Notes under the pieces: generated by a model
The model's input: the letters and a program-made list of their open reading frames with translations, nothing else
Database searches by the model: none
Told to the model about the DNA's origin: nothing
Translations under genes and position numbers: made by a program
In this document: positions 5,737-12,686 of the stretch, in pieces
Numbering within the stretch: the stretch's first letter is position 1
How the letters are laid out: every line of letters starts with the position of its first letter
IMG/VR virus record: IMGVR_UViG_3300030012_000595
Coordinates: 1 to 36,913 of that record
Source of the DNA: a virus
Strand: one strand, 5' to 3'
DNA length: 36,913 nt

Positions 5737-6326
5737 TATTGAATTAACCTCCCTTTCAACATAGCATTACCTATCAAAACATTTCCATTTATTTCTTCTA
5801 ATTTTTCATAAACTGTGTTAGCTAAAACGACATGGTCTTTTGCTTTATTGTCTTGTTTATCCTCTAATAGTTTGTTTATTGTTGTGTATTCTATGGTCAC
5901 ATCTTTACCTTGAAGTAATTGACTGGCAACTTTTGAATACATTTTTTTGTACGCTACTGTACTGCTGCCTATGAAGCCATCTTTAGATACTTCTAAATCT
6001 TGTTGTGTTTCACCTACGATTAGACAACCTGATGTATGTTCATCAGTATTTCCTGTGTGTATAAGTATATAGGTAAAGTTAGGCACATCTTGTATATGCA
6101 ACATTCCATAGTGTGCGTTCTTATATCTCTCTGAATACTTAGCATGAAAACCACCTGTCTTTCTAAACTTAATATCATAAGTTCCTTCTGGTATGCAGGT
6201 TTCGTGCATCACCTTTACTGCTTGATACTGGTCTTCTAATGTATAACATTCAAAAATACCATCTATAAACAACAAACCATTTGTTGCATCTGTTCCAAAT
6301 TGTGTCCTAACTACAGTTAATTTCAC
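5736..6326 (-). CDS. DUF5675-like protein, candidate cell-wall enzyme
   Basis: 196 residues, starting at a GTG (6324-6326) with GGAGG five bases upstream. Residues 1-125 follow the DUF5675 pattern: CYTLED, then CIPEGTYDIKFRKT, then YILIHTGNT, then HTSGCLIVG. The H90...S99-G-C101 arrangement recalls L,D-transpeptidase-type catalytic motifs, so activity on peptidoglycan is plausible but unproved. The C-terminal 70 residues look helical. Lying between membrane proteins and the holin, it is my best candidate for the lysis enzyme, since no classical endolysin was seen. The start overlaps the 29-residue reading frame upstream by 20 bases. Confidence 0.72.
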   Translation of the reverse strand: MKLTVVRTQFGTDATNGLLFIDGIFECYTLEDQYQAVKVMHETCIPEGTYDIKFRKTGGFHAKYSERYKNAHYGMLHIQDVPNFTYILIHTGNTDEHTSGCLIVGETQQDLEVSKDGFIGSSTVAYKKMYSKVASQLLQGKDVTIEYTTINKLLEDKQDNKAKDHVVLANTVYEKLEEINGNVLIGNAMLKGRLIQ

Positions 6327-6396
6327 CTATACCTCCATATTCTCCATTACAAATAGTAATATGCGTACCTGCTTCATTAACATAGGACACACACAT
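6307..6396 (-). CDS. Tiny hypothetical protein, 29 aa
   Basis: Reads MCVSYVNEAGTH then ITICNGEYGGIGEINCS, with stop TAG at 6307-6309. The start ATG overlaps the stop of the 12-residue Cys-rich peptide (TAATG). Its GGAGGT codons form the ribosome-binding site for the GTG start of the next gene, so its main role could be to couple translation. It has three Cys residues. It resembles short phage peptides with a 'V.E.G..I...NGEYGG' pattern. Reality as a functional protein is uncertain. Confidence 0.5.
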   Translation of the reverse strand: MCVSYVNEAGTHITICNGEYGGIGEINCS

Positions 6397-6434
6397 TACT
6401 TACCACCACAGCAACCACTACCACAGCAGTCCAT
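6396..6434 (-). CDS. Cysteine-rich 12-residue peptide MDCCGSGCCGGK
   Basis: The reading frame encodes MDCCGSGCCGGK and stops at TAA 6396-6398. AAAGGAGAATAAC lies directly upstream; the GGAGAA comes from the last codons of the 62-residue membrane protein, and the stop overlaps the next ATG. The paired CC-GSG-CC arrangement could bind a metal ion or form disulphides. Too short for family assignment. Support is the ribosome-binding site, both-sided coupling and unusual composition; it could also be a regulatory leader whose four Cys codons sense charging of tRNA-Cys. Confidence 0.45.
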   Translation of the reverse strand: MDCCGSGCCGGK

Positions 6435-6435
6435 G

Positions 6436-6624
6436 TTATTCTCCTTTTCTAAAGCCTATGGTTAACAACCATATACCTAAAGTTATTATAGTAGCTAATC
6501 CTGTGATTTGTTGAGCACTTCCAGTAAGCGTAAGTGTTGCAATCACTAAACCAACTAAAGTCCAACTAAGATTTAGTGTTTCTTTAATTGCTTCTACTAG
6601 CCAAGACCATAACTTTTTAATCAT
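6436..6624 (-). CDS. Small two-span membrane protein, possible second holin or antiholin
   Basis: 62 residues. An amphipathic N terminus (MIKKLWSWLVEAIKETL) is followed by hydrophobic segments at about 18-35 and 40-57 and a short basic/acidic tail (FRKGE). Size and topology fit class II holins or antiholins. The ATG overlaps the stop of the 603-residue secreted protein. Together with the XhlA-like protein and the r1t-like holin it makes several candidate lysis membrane proteins in one cluster, so the role of each is not fixed by sequence. Confidence 0.65.
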   Translation of the reverse strand: MIKKLWSWLVEAIKETLNLSWTLVGLVIATLTLTGSAQQITGLATIITLGIWLLTIGFRKGE

Positions 6625-8435
6625 TAGCTTCTCCTAAATATAAACGCAGCCATACTAGCTATTCTAGTCAAGATTACAGGAACTACGACCTCCTGTGCTT
6701 TTTCTTTCTGGTCCTGTGTCATATCATCAGATATGTTTGACAAGTTTATCTCTGTTATGTTGTCAAAATCTACTAATACTTCTATAGGATTTTCTAAGAA
6801 AGCCTCATACTGTACCTCTGTTACCACATCAGCAAGTGTGTAATCTTCTACATCAGCGTTCTCAACTGCTCTTTCTACATACTCTTCAACTGCTTCTGCT
6901 ACTACCTCATCTTCTTTTACAGCTTCAGCAATAATTTCAACATCTTCTTTTTCTACTTGTAACACTTCTGCTACAACTTCTACCTGTTCCTCTGTAAGTT
7001 CTGCTACATCTTCAATAGCTTCTTCTACTACTGCTTGTATAACCTCTTGTACTTCCTCTGATACTTCTTCTAAGTTTTGTACACCAACATCATTAACTTC
7101 TTCAAGAACTTCTATGACTTCTTCTGTTTCTAGTTCTTCTACATATTCTTCTATAGCTTCAGCAACTTCTTCCTCTGTTGCATCTTCTTCTACGATAGGA
7201 ACTTCTACAACTTCTTCTATCTCTGCAACCTCTATAGCTACTTCTTCTTCAGTAAGTTCTTCAGGCTCTTTTATTTCTTCTTGTATATCCTGGTCTTTGA
7301 CATCTTCCTTTTGAACTGTATTTTCTCTGATGATGTCATCTCCTGGTATCTCTTTATCCAACTCATCTTCTATAATCTCTTCTTCTATAATTTCTTCTTC
7401 TATAATAATTATTTCTGGTATCTCAATGACAATTTCTTCAAAGTCAAACTCTTCTTCAAGTATCTCAACATCAATCTCCACTTCCTCTTCAACAATATCT
7501 TTTTCTTTGATAGGTTCAATATCTTCCACTTCATCTTTAGGTTCCACTTCAGGTACCACAACATCATCATCAGGAAGCTCCTCTTTGGTATCTGGTTGTT
7601 CTTCATCAACAACTATTATAACTTCTTCTTCTGGTTCTTCTTCTGGTATATCACAATCTCCACGCTCTATCTGTATATCAGTCATATAACAACCATACGC
7701 TTCTTCATTAGCTTTACGCTGGTTATCTCTATCAACAGTTCCATCTTCAACTTCTGATGGTTTATATTCTGCTTTAGAACCATCTTCCATTACAACCTCT
7801 ACTGTTTCTGGTTCAGGTGGAGGTGGTGGTGGAGGTGGTGGAGGTGGCACAGTAGTAGTTGTTGTGGTTGTAGTAGTTGTAGTTGTGCTAGATGTAGTAG
7901 TTGTATCAGGCACAGTTGTTGTGCTAGATGTAGTGCTAGATGATGTAGTTGTTGTAGTAGTAGATGTATCTACACAAGTAGTAGTAGGTGCTGTCCATTC
8001 TCCTAAATTTATAAATGGTAATTGATTAGGTATAGTAATAGTTTGTTCTGCTGTTAGTGTACTATAACTATTGTCTGTATCATTATCAGACCTTATCTGC
8101 GTTCTAAATGTACCATATGGATTTTCAAAATATGTTTGTAAATCTTCTAAAGAAAATACATAGTAGTTCCAAACAAGATTATCTGTATGTCCAAAAGAAG
8201 TAGATACACAATAAGCAGTAGTTGTATCTATAGTTTCATCACTAATCGTAAACCATATTGTGTATTTTTCTGGTGGACTATCTTCAAATCCATCAGATGT
8301 ATATATACCTATAGTTAAATCACCTGTTGTAGTATCTAATGCTATTGACTGATTGTACGCAGGTTGTGTTGGAACATGGTCAGCCATTACAGGCAAAGGT
8401 ATTAGTAAAAAAATAGCTAAGAGTATTCTTAGCAT
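6624..8435 (-). CDS. Secreted low-complexity protein: Thr tract, polyproline, long acidic Val/Ile-Glu region
   Basis: 603 residues. Residues 1-18 are a classic signal peptide (MLRILLAIFLLIPLPVMA). Residues 19-150 look like a beta-rich extracellular domain with C76 and C154. Residues 157-195 are almost all Thr/Ser, followed by 11 consecutive Pro (197-207). From about 225 to 560 it is highly acidic, with Val/Ile and Glu alternating (EEVIIVV, EEIIEEE). A hydrophobic stretch with basic end (about 583-603) could be a membrane anchor. The coding sequence there is a near-repeat of (TCT) on the + strand, prone to slippage. No phage family recognised; Thr-then-Pro spacers are common in secreted proteins of marine Actinobacteria. 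It sits in the lysis cluster. Confidence 0.8.
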   Translation of the reverse strand: MLRILLAIFLLIPLPVMADHVPTQPAYNQSIALDTTTGDLTIGIYTSDGFEDSPPEKYTIWFTISDETIDTTTAYCVSTSFGHTDNLVWNYYVFSLEDLQTYFENPYGTFRTQIRSDNDTDNSYSTLTAEQTITIPNQLPFINLGEWTAPTTTCVDTSTTTTTTSSSTTSSTTTVPDTTTTSSTTTTTTTTTTTTVPPPPPPPPPPPEPETVEVVMEDGSKAEYKPSEVEDGTVDRDNQRKANEEAYGCYMTDIQIERGDCDIPEEEPEEEVIIVVDEEQPDTKEELPDDDVVVPEVEPKDEVEDIEPIKEKDIVEEEVEIDVEILEEEFDFEEIVIEIPEIIIIEEEIIEEEIIEDELDKEIPGDDIIRENTVQKEDVKDQDIQEEIKEPEELTEEEVAIEVAEIEEVVEVPIVEEDATEEEVAEAIEEYVEELETEEVIEVLEEVNDVGVQNLEEVSEEVQEVIQAVVEEAIEDVAELTEEQVEVVAEVLQVEKEDVEIIAEAVKEDEVVAEAVEEYVERAVENADVEDYTLADVVTEVQYEAFLENPIEVLVDFDNITEINLSNISDDMTQDQKEKAQEVVVPVILTRIASMAAFIFRRS

Positions 8436-8602
8436 TACATTACAATCGCTGCAACAACTCCACCAAGTGCTACAAGTAGCGTTAGTACTTTATAAAACTC
8501 TGCTTTATCTAGTTTTGCATCTAGTTTTTCTTCTAACCTATCAAGTCTTTCAATGACCATATTGAGTAATTCCTTCTGCGTGTAGCCATTGTTGTTTGTC
8601 AT
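8435..8602 (-). CDS. XhlA-like small membrane protein, 55 aa
   Basis: Reads MTNNNGYTQKELLNM then a heptad-patterned ERLDRLEEKLDAKLDKAEF, then one hydrophobic segment to the end (LTLLVALGGVVAAIVM). The coiled coil followed by C-terminal membrane anchor is the layout of XhlA-type holin partners, which dock lysis proteins at the membrane. The stop overlaps the ATG of the 603-residue secreted protein (TAATG), and the start follows the preceding gene's stop without a gap. Assignment rests on layout, not on a diagnostic motif. Confidence 0.68.
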   Translation of the reverse strand: MTNNNGYTQKELLNMVIERLDRLEEKLDAKLDKAEFYKVLTLLVALGGVVAAIVM

Positions 8603-8749
8603 TTATGGTAAATCATCTTCCTGTAAAGGTGACATCCAATCCCACTCTTTATCCCAATCTGTTTGTGTAGATTCATTAGCTAATTTTTTAAGATAAGATA
8701 CTATCTCTTTACAAAGATAACCTACGAAGAAACCAAAAATAAAATCCAT
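8603..8749 (-). CDS. Small membrane-anchored protein, 48 aa
   Basis: Starts MDFIFGFFVGYLCKEIVSYL, a short N-terminal membrane anchor, followed by a hydrophilic tail rich in Trp and acidic residues (DWDKEWDWMSPLQEDDLP). The TAA stop is immediately followed by the ATG of the XhlA-like gene. Topology could place the tail in the cytoplasm beside other lysis proteins. Unrecognised, but similar short Trp/Asp-tailed proteins occur near lysis genes in marine phages. Confidence 0.62.
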   Translation of the reverse strand: MDFIFGFFVGYLCKEIVSYLKKLANESTQTDWDKEWDWMSPLQEDDLP

Positions 8750-8776
8750 AATTGGATTGTATCATAGGTTTTTTTA

Positions 8777-9079
8777 TTAGCTAGGTTTTGGATTATCTGA
8801 TTTAACTTTAGCTATGTGGTCTTTCCAAGTTGTTGTACCATTTACAGAATCCCAGTACTGCATATCTAATTGGTCAGCAATAGAGCCATACGCTTCTTGT
8901 CTAGCTTGGATATAACCAAACTGTTGGTCATTCCATTTGCTATTAGCAAGGTCTGTTATAGCTTGGTCATAATCATCATCAGTAAATTCAAGTTTTTCAT
9001 TATTGACTTGCTTATATAAAGGTTTAGCAGCTTCTATCTCTGCTGTAGCTTCTGTTGTTAATTCTTCTAATGTTGCCAT
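8777..9079 (-). CDS. Tail-associated protein, assembly-chaperone-like
   Basis: 100 residues. The C-terminal half has IQARQEAYGSIADQLDMQYW, followed by WKDHIAKVKSDNPKP. The 'R...Y.SI.DQLD....' then 'W...I..VK...PKP' layout is seen in small proteins at the end of tail-fibre clusters in many marine and enteric phages and resembles XkdW/tail-assembly chaperones. It is placed directly after the tail-tip genes and before the lysis cluster, as expected. A GGAGTA ribosome-binding site precedes the ATG. Function inferred from pattern and position. Confidence 0.65.
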   Translation of the reverse strand: MATLEELTTEATAEIEAAKPLYKQVNNEKLEFTDDDYDQAITDLANSKWNDQQFGYIQARQEAYGSIADQLDMQYWDSVNGTTTWKDHIAKVKSDNPKPS

Positions 9080-9111
9080 ATTACTCCTATCTTACTATAT
9101 ATTTCTTATAC

Positions 9112-9639
9112 TTACTTCTTTAAACCATATAAAGCAAAGCTAGAACCTGTTGAAAAATTAGTTGAACTTTCCAAAGTAAATTTTAATCCATCACAGGATT
9201 GAGCTACAGTATGCACAAATCCACCCTGCATACCTTTTAAATTTCCTAGATAATCAACAAAATTTGTTTCTACTGTTGCAAAACTGTACTCACTAGCATT
9301 AGCAAAATTAAATAAATAAAATACACCATTTGCACCCTCACCACCTACATTACCAATACTTAAAATAGGTAAAACACCTATTGAATAATTAGTGCCAGCT
9401 GTATTAGAAAAAGTAGTATCTGACCTTAACTGTTTATAAGCAAAATCATAATTTGCAGTACTATCAGCAGTTCCCCCTACTGTTACTTGAACTTGCATAT
9501 TTTTATCATCAGTTGCAGGTATAACATCACTTAACCTAACCATATACACATCATAAGTGCTATCAATACCTGTTAAAGTAACACTTGCTACTGCTGATGA
9601 AACTGTTGTTTCTGCTATTTTTATTAAACTACCTGCCAT
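9112..9639 (-). CDS. Tail-tip/fibre beta protein, paralogue C
   Basis: 175 residues, starting MAGSLIKIAETTVSS. It shares its frame with the two genes upstream: a 'L..I..T..SS' start, TYDVYMVRL near residue 30, NYDFAYK near 65, YLFNFANASEYSF near 110-120 and a final ALYGLKK. It is beta-rich and rich in Ser/Thr/Gly without a collagen or carbohydrate motif. Three such paralogues in a row suggest alternative or stacked receptor-binding tip proteins. The start overlaps the upstream stop by one base. Confidence 0.72.
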   Translation of the reverse strand: MAGSLIKIAETTVSSAVASVTLTGIDSTYDVYMVRLSDVIPATDDKNMQVQVTVGGTADSTANYDFAYKQLRSDTTFSNTAGTNYSIGVLPILSIGNVGGEGANGVFYLFNFANASEYSFATVETNFVDYLGNLKGMQGGFVHTVAQSCDGLKFTLESSTNFSTGSSFALYGLKK

Positions 9640-10151
9640 TATTTAACTCCATATACTGATACTTCTAACGTAAGTGCAGCAGAAGCATTTAATTGAAACC
9701 CTGATATTTGTTCTGCTGATTTATGAACACCAATAGATTTAAGTCCAACTAAACCACTTCCAGTTATTATTGACCCACCAGCTTGTCCTTGATAAAATGT
9801 GTAGCTTGAACTGTCATAAGGATTAAAGATGTAATGATAACCACCACTTTGTTGTGCTGAAGTTCCATCTCTCCTCATAATTCTATCTATTGCATTATTA
9901 TTAGTTTCTCTTTGTTCTAAAAATGTAGAATAATCCAACAATATATGGTTTGCATAATCATAATTACTTGTAGTAATAACTGTTCCCCCACTATCTAAAA
10001 ATCTTAAATTAATATAACCACTTCCAGTTGAAACAACTTTTGCTACTGAAAAAGCATACACATCATAAGTATCGCTAAAGCAATTTGTAACATCTAATGA
10101 ACTAACAGAACTTCCAGTAGCAGATTTTATAAATTCTAAACTTCCTGCCAT
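9639..10151 (-). CDS. Tail-tip/fibre beta protein, paralogue B
   Basis: 170 residues, starting MAGSLEFIKSATGSSVSS. The shared landmarks are TYDVYAFSV, NYDYANHIL, GGYHYIFNPYDSSSYTFYQ and the ending SVYGVK. The first four residues MAGS are the same as in paralogue C, as is the loop between the first two strands. The fold is probably a beta sandwich exposed on the virion. It differs from the other two most strongly in the middle, consistent with surface variation under selection. Confidence 0.72.
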   Translation of the reverse strand: MAGSLEFIKSATGSSVSSLDVTNCFSDTYDVYAFSVAKVVSTGSGYINLRFLDSGGTVITTSNYDYANHILLDYSTFLEQRETNNNAIDRIMRRDGTSAQQSGGYHYIFNPYDSSSYTFYQGQAGGSIITGSGLVGLKSIGVHKSAEQISGFQLNASAALTLEVSVYGVK

Positions 10152-10154
10152 TAT

Positions 10155-10715
10155 TTAACTTTCTGCAATTCCATATAAACTTGCTGTACAATCAAAAGTT
10201 CCTGCTGTAACAAATAATTTTATCTGGTCAACTGTACTTGCTTGTGGTAATACTCCACTACCATAATTAAAAGTAAATACTGTTGCATTACTTGTATTAG
10301 CAGAGTGTAATGATTGAAAACTATATTTTGAACTATCACCTAAATTATAAAAATAAGAATAAGAATGACTTTGCTCATTAGCTTGATTACCTGTTGTAAC
10401 ACCAGCTAACAAAAAATTTGTTCCTGATGCTTGTGAAGCACCAAAAGTTCCATTTGCTCTACCATATTGAGTTGCGTATTTATAAACATTACCACTTTCT
10501 TCAACACCACTTTCATAAAATCTTATTGCACAAAATTTACTATCATCACTAGGTTGAAAATTATTCACTGTTAAAAAATGTATATTGTATGTGCTTTCTT
10601 GAATAGAAGTAAATATTGCACTAGATGAAGATGATACATTTTTAGTTTCAATTAATTCTAGTTTACCTGGGTCTGGAGCACCTAGAAAGCCAAATCGTGT
10701 TGCACCTAATGGCAT
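10155..10715 (-). CDS. Tail-tip/fibre beta protein, paralogue A
   Basis: 186 residues with an N-terminal extension (MPLGATRFGFLGAPDPGK) before the shared part LELIETKNVSSSS. Landmarks: STYNIHFLTV, AIRFYESG, KYATQYG, YSYFYNLGDSSKYSFQ and the ending LYGIAES. The MPLGATRFGF...P start is seen at the beginning of some marine-phage tail proteins and may be an attachment peptide to the fibre or hub. It is the most upstream of the three paralogues and the only one with this extension. Confidence 0.72.
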   Translation of the reverse strand: MPLGATRFGFLGAPDPGKLELIETKNVSSSSSAIFTSIQESTYNIHFLTVNNFQPSDDSKFCAIRFYESGVEESGNVYKYATQYGRANGTFGASQASGTNFLLAGVTTGNQANEQSHSYSYFYNLGDSSKYSFQSLHSANTSNATVFTFNYGSGVLPQASTVDQIKLFVTAGTFDCTASLYGIAES

Positions 10716-10723
10716 ATGAACTC

Positions 10724-11194
10724 CTAACTATTTTTAAAATCTAATAAAGCATTAACTAAAGGATTACCTGCATCAAAAAATAAGAATGTAACTAAATCAA
10801 CAGCGTTAGCTGCTGTACTTAAAGTTATACCTGCATTTCCTTGTGTTAAAGCAACTGCTTCTGAACCACCATTTACAGTTACTTTGTTTATAGCTAAAGT
10901 TCTGCTACCTGTTCCATCTTGTGTTGCCTTTAATGTAAATGAAGAAGTACCATTTGCAGGTACATTTGTAAAATCTATATCTGTAACAGAGTGTGCAAGT
11001 GTAACAGAACCTGTATTACCATTAGCTAAGTCTATCGCTAAAGTAGTTGCTGAAGTAACAGTAACATCTGTTTCTACATAATCTGTAAAAGCTGCTCCTA
11101 CAACTGCACCATCTTTTAATGTAACACTATCTATTGCTACACCATTAGCAGAAGTCTTTTCTGATATGGTATCTACTTTAAGTTCGCTACTCAT
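10724..11194 (-). CDS. Tail fibre-type protein with 'LKVDTISEKTSANGVAIDSVTLKDG' anchor
   Basis: 156 residues. The first 29 residues (starting MSSELKVDTISEKTS, then ANGVAIDSVTLKDG) form a short anchor module found at the start of marine-phage fibre proteins and related to the N termini of the three genes at 11607-13987. The rest is a Thr/Val-rich beta region with repeated TLA/TLS strands and ends NPLVNALLDFKNS. It overlaps the 134-residue gene upstream by eight bases. Likely a short fibre or a fibre-tip component attached to the common anchor site. Confidence 0.72.
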   Translation of the reverse strand: MSSELKVDTISEKTSANGVAIDSVTLKDGAVVGAAFTDYVETDVTVTSATTLAIDLANGNTGSVTLAHSVTDIDFTNVPANGTSSFTLKATQDGTGSRTLAINKVTVNGGSEAVALTQGNAGITLSTAANAVDLVTFLFFDAGNPLVNALLDFKNS

Positions 11195-11591
11195 TTACGA
11201 GTTCCCAACCTTGGGTGTTATCTCCTTGATACGCATTCTCATTCCAAATGTAAGCATTACCATCATCTGGGTAAGCAATAGGTGCTTCCCATACCCAGTT
11301 AGATGTAAGTGTCCAGCTACCATAAGGTTGTGGTGGATAAAATACATCATTTTCTGTGTCATAAGTAAACCCAATACCTGCATAGTTACCTCTAAAAGGT
11401 GTACCTTCGCCAGTATGTGTGTTAGCTATTGTATTGTAAGAAGTTCTTTTACAAGTCTGACCTCTAAAATCTGCATACCAGGCTTCCCAGTCTGCAAAAC
11501 CTTCTGGTAAATCTGTAGTATCATCTTCATCTTTACCTACAATAACTTCTGTTACTATATTGTTTTCGTTTATAAATGCGTAATGTGCCAT
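11187..11591 (-). CDS. Conserved marine-phage tail protein (MAHYAFINENNIVTEVIVG type)
   Basis: 134 residues. It starts MAHYAFINENNIVTEVIVGK, with CKRTSYNT then FRGNYAGIGFTYD and FYPPQPYGSWTL downstream. This pattern is strongly familiar from structural gene clusters of marine cyano- and pelagiphages, where it is a conserved virion-associated protein of unknown exact role. The normal family length is about 110-140, so it is intact. Its location among fibre genes fits a tail-fibre accessory or tip protein. Confidence 0.78.
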   Translation of the reverse strand: MAHYAFINENNIVTEVIVGKDEDDTTDLPEGFADWEAWYADFRGQTCKRTSYNTIANTHTGEGTPFRGNYAGIGFTYDTENDVFYPPQPYGSWTLTSNWVWEAPIAYPDDGNAYIWNENAYQGDNTQGWELVNE

Positions 11592-11606
11592 ATCTCTCCT
11601 ATTATA

Positions 11607-12680
11607 TCAGCTAAAAGTAATTGTTCCTGTTCCTGCTGTAAAAACTATGTAACTATCTGAACCATCTGTTTGAACTCCACCATCTGTAAGTCCTGTTCTA
11701 GTGCCACCTATTGTTGCATTAGCAGTAGCCCAACGAAGTATGACTACACCAGAACCACCTGTTTTACCTGTGCTTTTACCAGAACCACTACCACCAGCAC
11801 CACCACCTGTGTTAGCAGTACCATTTACTGCATCTACGCCACGACTACCACCAGTACCTCCACCACCATCACCACCAGCAGCTTGTGTATCAACATTAGC
11901 ACCAGTACCACCACCACCTCCACCACCTCTTGTAACAGCAGAACCTGTAATTGAAGATGATAAACCATCTCCACCTTGTACATCTCCATCAGTATTACCA
12001 GCTTCAGAAGCTCCACCACCTCCACCACCTTTACGATAAACAGCACTTTGTGAAGCACTAAATCCTTGTCCAGGAACACCTAAACCACCTAAATATAATG
12101 GGTCTGTTTGTTGTGAAGTATCTGCACCTCTACCACCACCAGAACCACCAGGTCCTCCTGTAGAACTTCCACCAGCTCCTGCTCCACCACCAAATGAAAT
12201 AACTGTAGCTAATTTACTATCACTACCAGGACTGCCATGGTCATCGTGTGAGCTACCACCTGCTCCACCAGCTCCCACAGTTACTGTGTATGTAGTAGAA
12301 CCATCTGGATTTATTCTAAAAGGTTGTTCTGTAGTATTATTACCACCAGAAGTTTCAGAAGCATAGGAGTTTCTATATCCTCCTGCACCACCTCCACCAC
12401 CTGCACCACCAGCAGTAGCGCTCTCTCCTGCAGCACTACCACCACCACCAGCAATAACTAAATATTGTATAGGAACTAAACCATCTCCACCTGTTTGTTG
12501 CCAAGCTGAACCATCATAGTATTCTACTTTTGATGTGGTTGTGTTGTATATACTATCTCCAGCAGCAGAAGTTAAAGCATCTCTTTGAGTAGTTGTATAT
12601 GACTTTAAATTTAAAGAGTTATCTATAGATACATTGTTGCCATCATTTGTTGAAATTTGATTTGTTTTTAATTCACTCAT
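11607..12680 (-). CDS. Glycine-rich tail adhesin, copy 2
   Basis: 357 residues in three parts. Residues 1-65 form the anchor module (NVSIDNSLNLKSYTTTQRDA then YNTTTSKVEYYDGSAW). Then YLVIAGGGG opens a domain of about 230 residues made of repeated GGGG-containing segments (GGAGGGGGAGGYRNS, GGGGGGGTGA). A closing GSGVVILRWATA leads to the end TAGTGTITFS. Runs of Gly with short variable loops suggest a polyglycine-II sandwich, as known for T-even adhesin tips such as the S16 gp38. It would be the host-receptor binding protein. It is a paralogue of the next upstream gene. Confidence 0.82.
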   Translation of the reverse strand: MSELKTNQISTNDGNNVSIDNSLNLKSYTTTQRDALTSAAGDSIYNTTTSKVEYYDGSAWQQTGGDGLVPIQYLVIAGGGGSAAGESATAGGAGGGGGAGGYRNSYASETSGGNNTTEQPFRINPDGSTTYTVTVGAGGAGGSSHDDHGSPGSDSKLATVISFGGGAGAGGSSTGGPGGSGGGRGADTSQQTDPLYLGGLGVPGQGFSASQSAVYRKGGGGGGASEAGNTDGDVQGGDGLSSSITGSAVTRGGGGGGGTGANVDTQAAGGDGGGGTGGSRGVDAVNGTANTGGGAGGSGSGKSTGKTGGSGVVILRWATANATIGGTRTGLTDGGVQTDGSDSYIVFTAGTGTITFS

Positions 12681-12686
12681 ATTATC

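Noticed and set aside
7114-7757. Ser-rich and Phe/Asn-rich frames opposite the acidic protein
   Set aside because: They come from the repeated GAA/GAG codons read backwards; no ribosome-binding site.
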